Shown: positions 5,481 through 7,348 of the stretch, piece after piece
How the letters are laid out: every line of letters begins with the position of its first letter
Numbering within the stretch: the first letter of the stretch is position 1
From: a bacterium
GTDB taxonomy: Bacteria; UBA3054
Reading direction: 5' to 3'
DNA length: 7,348 bases
Assembly: GCA_017538635.1 (NCBI GenBank)
Contig: JAFYIM010000459.1
Location: 1 to 7,348, forward strand
Made by a program: the position numbers and the translations under genes
The notes under the pieces: model-generated
Databases searched by the model: none
What the model was told of the DNA's origin: nothing
What the model saw: the letters and a program-made list of their open reading frames with translations, nothing else

Positions 5481-7348
5481 ATGAAATCTTATCTTTTTGT
5501 AAGCTCTCAAGACCTTTTCGGCGCTCTTCCTTTGAGCGGGTCCGCCACCTCCTTCCTGAAACCCGGCGACCTTCGTTTGGGCATCGATGACGATACGCAT
5601 ATCTGGGAGCTTGAACTTCCTCTCATTGCGCTCCCTGAGGACAAAAGCTGGACGGAACTTACGCTGGCGCTGCGGCAGAACCTGAACAAGATGCTCGACG
5701 CGCTGCCGAAGGAAGGCAGGCCGACGATTCTGCTTCTGCCCTTGTATGAAAAGGGCAGCGCGCCCAACGTCCTGGAGTTTTTCCGGGTGCATTTCAATGA
5801 GATCATAAATTACGCTTTCGCCATGTGCGGCCACAAGGCGGCTCTCATCGAGCAGCATCACGTCCTGGAGGATGGGAACGATATTCTTCTGGAAGTGGAC
5901 GGCGACCTTACCGCCAATGAGGTGATCGGCGCCAAGATCGGCGAGACGCTTGAAAAGCTGCTCTCGATCTGTCTGGGGTTTGCTGGCAAAGTGAAGATAG
6001 CGTCCGGCGACTTCAGCAGCGAGCACGATCTGGAAAAGGAGAAAGAGGAAGCGGAAAGAGCCGCGAAACTTGCCAAACAGAAAGAAGAGGCCGAGAAGAT
6101 AGTTTACGGCGACGGCGTGATACCTTCTAAATTCGAGCCGGTTCAAATGCGCAGGCTTTACGAGAAGGAAGGCGGACGCCAGAAAGTTCTCGTCGAGGGC
6201 AAGGTTTTCTCTTACACAAACGAGGAGAGTGAGCGCCGGCCCAACACGGCCTACCTGACGGACGGGGAGAGCGCCGTCAACGTCAAGATCTTCAAGATGC
6301 CGAAGTGGGGGAGTCAGGAAAAGATACCCGTAGGCGAAATAAAGGAAGGCGAGTGGCTCAAGGTTTTCGGCACGCTTGACATGGACCAGAGAAGCGGCGA
6401 GCTTTTCCTTAGGGCAGAGACGATCGTAAGGTCTCAAGACCCGACGCCTGCGGAGACGAGTGCCGAGCACCGCGTGGAGCTTCATGCCCACACGAAAATG
6501 AGCGCCATGGACGCACTGACGGAAGTGAACGACTTAATCGCCAGGGCGAAGTTCTGGGGACATCCGGCCATCGGCGTGACCGATCACGGCAACGTGCACA
6601 TTTATCCCGACGCTTACAAGCAGGCGAAGAAATGCGGCATCAGATTATTGTTCGGTGTGGAAGGATATCTTGTCAACATTCCCTCCGCTGAACTGAAAAA
6701 GCGTTTGGAGAGCAAAAACTCCGGCGGCATGACCCGCCAGGAAGCCAGCGACATCAAATCCAACACTTATCACATCATCCTCTACGCCAAGAACCGCAAG
6801 GGACTGCACAACATTTACGATCTGGTATCCGTTTCCCACACGGAATATTTCTACTCTCATCCGCTTATCCCGAGGGATATATTGGAGCAGTACCGGGAAG
6901 GTTTGGTGATCGGCGGAGCCTGTGTGGCGGGTGAACTTTTCGACCTGGTCTTGAAAGGGGACGCAGGGCTTATTCCGGAAGAGGAGTTTGAAAAGCGCTT
7001 CGGGGAAGCCCAGAAACTCTATGACTACTATGAGATCCAGCCGCTGGGCAACAACGTCTTTTTGAAGAGCAAAGTCGAGTATCCCAAGATAAAGAGCAAC
7101 GACGACCTTATCCGTTTGAACAAAAAGGTCTGCGAACTGGGAGAGAAATACGGCAAGCCTGTCTGCGCGACCTGCGACGTGCACATCCTGGAAGAGAAGG
7201 ATGCGCTGGCCAGAAAGATCCTGCAGGTCGGCCAGGGCTACGACGACGAGACGGAAGCGCCTCTGTATTTCCGCTCCACGGACAAGATGCTGGAGGAGTT
7301 TGCGTATCTTGGCGAAGAGAAAGCCAAAGAGATCGTCATCACGAATCC
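5481..7348 (+). CDS. polC: PolC-type DNA polymerase III alpha subunit, N-terminal 622 residues, lacking the inserted exonuclease (3' end outside window)
   Basis: This is the replicative polymerase alpha subunit of PolC type. Residues 1-180 form a divergent N-terminal domain. Residues 181-206 are a Glu/Lys/Ala-rich helix, probably a coiled linker. VYGDGV at 208-213 leads to an OB-fold at about 235-316 (KVLVEGKVF to LFLRAETIV). The PHP domain begins at VELHAHTKMSAMDAL (332-346). Likely metal ligands are kept: H335, H337, D344, D368/H369, E394, H431, C481, D566 and H568. PolC-specific strings include RAKFWGHPAIGVTDHGN, GEKYGKP, YFRSTDKMLEEF and LGEEKAKEIV. In Bacillus-type PolC, roughly 180 residues of DnaQ-like exonuclease sit between the GxE strand and the YHxxLL strand. 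Here only about 31 residues (399-429) separate YLV from YHIILY. The palm and fingers lie beyond the right edge. ATG 5481 is preferred; an in-frame GTG at 5457 lies upstream of the promoter's likely start point. Confidence 0.93.
   Translation, partial: MKSYLFVSSQDLFGALPLSGSATSFLKPGDLRLGIDDDTHIWELELPLIALPEDKSWTELTLALRQNLNKMLDALPKEGRPTILLLPLYEKGSAPNVLEFFRVHFNEIINYAFAMCGHKAALIEQHHVLEDGNDILLEVDGDLTANEVIGAKIGETLEKLLSICLGFAGKVKIASGDFSSEHDLEKEKEEAERAAKLAKQKEEAEKIVYGDGVIPSKFEPVQMRRLYEKEGGRQKVLVEGKVFSYTNEESERRPNTAYLTDGESAVNVKIFKMPKWGSQEKIPVGEIKEGEWLKVFGTLDMDQRSGELFLRAETIVRSQDPTPAETSAEHRVELHAHTKMSAMDALTEVNDLIARAKFWGHPAIGVTDHGNVHIYPDAYKQAKKCGIRLLFGVEGYLVNIPSAELKKRLESKNSGGMTRQEASDIKSNTYHIILYAKNRKGLHNIYDLVSVSHTEYFYSHPLIPRDILEQYREGLVIGGACVAGELFDLVLKGDAGLIPEEEFEKRFGEAQKLYDYYEIQPLGNNVFLKSKVEYPKIKSNDDLIRLNKKVCELGEKYGKPVCATCDVHILEEKDALARKILQVGQGYDDETEAPLYFRSTDKMLEEFAYLGEEKAKEIVITN

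Noticed and set aside
5382..6491. Long antisense open frame of 369 codons opposite the 5' part of polC
   Set aside because: It lies opposite a confidently assigned PolC and runs through the terminator. Its product is low-complexity Arg/Leu/Phe-rich as expected of a shadow frame, and no motif was recognised.
6645..7184. Antisense open frame of 179 codons opposite the PHP domain
   Set aside because: It is fully contained in conserved PolC sequence on the other strand and has no recognisable domain.

Overview
The window reads as bacterial chromosome, with six complete or partial genes and one truncated gene at each edge, all on the + strand. No RNA genes, insertion sequences or CRISPR arrays were seen. 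I infer a PVC-group bacterium (Kiritimatiellota or Lentisphaerota type). The clues are a PEP-CTERM-like segment, a module beginning VSDV followed by RWPWEGKVDIDY (recalled from many exported proteins of those phyla), and a PolC-type polymerase outside an obvious Firmicutes setting. Without a database search this placement is tentative.

Layout: (1) bases 1-729 hold the 3' end of a DUF1653 gene, whose stop overlaps the start of a YmdB-like macrodomain gene (ADP-ribose chemistry). (2) Bases 774-3320 encode an 848-aa exported protein with a C-terminal parallel beta-helix of the Cthe_2159 carbohydrate-binding type. Unusually, it carries a PEP-CTERM-like segment and a second signal-peptide-like segment near residues 126-165. 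(3) Bases 3388-5365 hold three consecutive genes for small, lysine-rich, exported proteins. They look like divergent paralogues, each built from two copies of an approximately 80-residue unit that I do not recognise. A strong intrinsic terminator closes this run at 5391-5424. (4) From 5481 to the right edge runs the N-terminal half of a PolC-type DNA polymerase III alpha subunit. Its PHP domain lacks the DnaQ-like 3'-5' exonuclease normally inserted there.

Four adjacent genes (774-5365) encode exported proteins, so the middle of the window looks like a cell-surface or secretion locus between two housekeeping segments. Extended -10 motifs (TGCTAAAAT and TGCTATAAT) precede the beta-helix gene and polC. 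The polC motif lies so close to the ATG that its transcript may be leaderless. The points most worth following are the exonuclease-less PolC, the paralogous two-unit secreted family, and the hairpin-like sorting-signal fusion inside the beta-helix protein.
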